Assembly (NCBI GenBank): GCA_011389885.1
Contig: JAABTK010000024.1
Location: 1 to 52,303 of the forward strand
Origin: Gammaproteobacteria bacterium
Lineage (GTDB): Bacteria; Pseudomonadota; Gammaproteobacteria; Chromatiales; Chromatiaceae
Direction of reading: 5' to 3'
Length of the DNA stretch: 52,303 nt
Part shown: piece after piece, positions 51,757 through 52,303 of the stretch
How positions within the stretch are numbered: position 1 is the first letter of the stretch
How the letters are laid out: each line of letters begins with the position of its first letter
Made by a program: the position numbers and the translations under genes
The notes under the pieces: model-generated
The model's input: the letters and a program-made list of their open reading frames with translations, nothing else
The model's database searches: none
What the model was told of the DNA's origin: nothing

Positions 51757-52066
51757 AGTATCGGAAACAACCCAGGCGCCCCCGGAACGCAGAGCACGCG
51801 GAGAACCGCGGAGCGCGCAGGGAGGTATTTCGATTTCATGCTCGTTCCCTCGGTCTCCTTGGGAATGCCTGTCTTGTAAGCTCTAGCTTCCCGAACGGCC
51901 CGGGAGGCTGGGGCTTCCAAGACGCGGTTCCACAAGCAGGGCTTGGGCAACCGCGGACCTCGGGGGCGAGCAAGCAAAACCCCCTCCGCGCTCTCCTCTG
52001 CGGTCCCCCGCGCCCGCTGCGTCCCTGAATGGCGTTATTTCCGTTATTTGTGCGCAGGCCTAATAG
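51757..52066. repeat. R1 repeat with R3 module, copy at right end
   Basis: Left end AAAGTATCGGAAACAACCCA, then GGAACGCAGAGCACGCGG; R3 module 51837-51910 (CATGCTCGTTCCCTCGGTCT). Right half CTCTGCGGTCCCCCGCGCC, GAATGGCGTTATTTCCGTTA, TTTGTGCGCAGGCC. Not adjacent to a recognised gene. Confidence 0.82.
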
Positions 52067-52239
52067 CCCTCCTCCTGCAGGGAGGAGGTCCGAAGAGGGG
52101 AGGGGGCTAGGCTGTCGAAATCAGTCGATTCCTGCGGTTATGGGGCTCCCTGGCTTTGGGGGTCAAAAAAAACGCGCTCATGGCGTATGGTATAGGGTGT
52201 AGGGTGTGCCGAGGAACGAGGCGCATCGCTTCGGCCTTG

Positions 52240-52268
52240 TGATGCGCCTCGCGGCACTCGGCGCATCC
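52240..52268. repeat. Inverted copy of the GGATGCGCCGAGT element
   Basis: The complement, GGATGCGCCGAGTGCCGCGA...GCATCA, matches 51587-51615 at 27 of 29 positions. Confidence 0.75.
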
Positions 52269-52303
52269 GATCCGACTTTTTTACTCGAAAGCCGGGGCGC
52301 CGA

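Larger units (their letters stand above)
51289..52303. other. Gene-free, repeat-dense right end
   Basis: About 1 kb without a recognisable gene. It holds a 'GGATGCGCCGAGT' pair in opposite orientation (51587-51615 and 52240-52268), a palindrome AGGATGGGCAAAGGCGC / GCGCCGTGCCCATC (51624-51690), a heptamer array (51718-51752) and an R1 copy with R3 (51757-52066). After 52070 comes GGAGGAGGTCCGAAGAGGGG, a plain G/A-rich stretch. Confidence 0.7.

Overview
The window is a GC-rich chromosomal segment (about 65% G+C by eye) of a Gram-negative bacterium. It carries an outer-membrane TonB receptor, a beta-barrel protein, periplasmic cytochrome c and copper chaperones, and the rpsU-yqeY-dnaG / tsaD / plsY neighbourhood typical of gammaproteobacteria. 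A sulfur-oxidiser or Chromatiales-like host is my guess from style (CHAD-ParA pair, DUF4080 radical SAM protein, many dispersed palindromes); the sequence does not prove it.

Layout. 1-1549: edge of a defence-type island, with the 5' end of a type I restriction HsdR-like gene, a small candidate nuclease-fold protein, a DUF3800 protein and, between them, a candidate small RNA with its own promoter and terminator. 1577-7117: uvrA, then a CYTH-CHAD polyphosphate-type protein whose 3' end overlaps an orphan ParA ATPase gene. 7442-13079: YbhB/PEBP protein, DUF4080 radical SAM protein, phosphoglucomutase/phosphomannomutase, an isoprenylcysteine-methyltransferase-like membrane protein and PPK2. 13570-21553: a tight operon YkgJ / NTT-like transporter with HEAT repeats / cyclic-nucleotide-binding protein / ClC antiporter, divergent from a HAMP-class III nucleotide cyclase. 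21898-28066: dnaG, yqeY, rpsU, tsaD, plsY and a HIT-like (GalT/GDP-glucose phosphorylase-like) protein. 28126-31551: a PAS-PAS NarL-type histidine kinase and a secreted acidic protein with long hexapeptide and nonapeptide repeats. 32367-37167: a copper module (Met-rich TonB receptor, cytochrome c, FixH-like protein, Sco, PCuAC). 38432-51288: a 2873-residue single-module reducing polyketide synthase ending in a thioester reductase, a membrane GT2 glycosyltransferase, an outer-membrane barrel, a GSCFA protein and an SGNH-like protein; the last three genes are clearly AT-richer than the rest.

The most promising systems are: (i) the PKS-reductase / glycosyltransferase / GSCFA-SGNH cluster, which I read as a pathway for a reductively released fatty aldehyde or alcohol that is glycosylated; (ii) the overlapping CHAD-ParA pair plus PPK2, a possible polyphosphate-granule positioning system; (iii) the cyclase / cNMP-sensor / NTT-HEAT / ClC module; (iv) the orphan small RNA in the restriction island.

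The most unusual genome-scale pattern is a family of imperfect long palindromes (about 180-300 bp when complete, ends like TAGTACAGCCGCGCCTAAGT) that sit directly on the 3' ends of genes. In at least three cases (cyclase, TonB receptor, outer-membrane barrel) the TAG stop codon is the first triplet of the repeat terminus. A second family, heptanucleotide tandem arrays, likewise supplies the stop codons of the phosphomutase and tsaD genes. All functional statements come from reading motifs; no database search was run.
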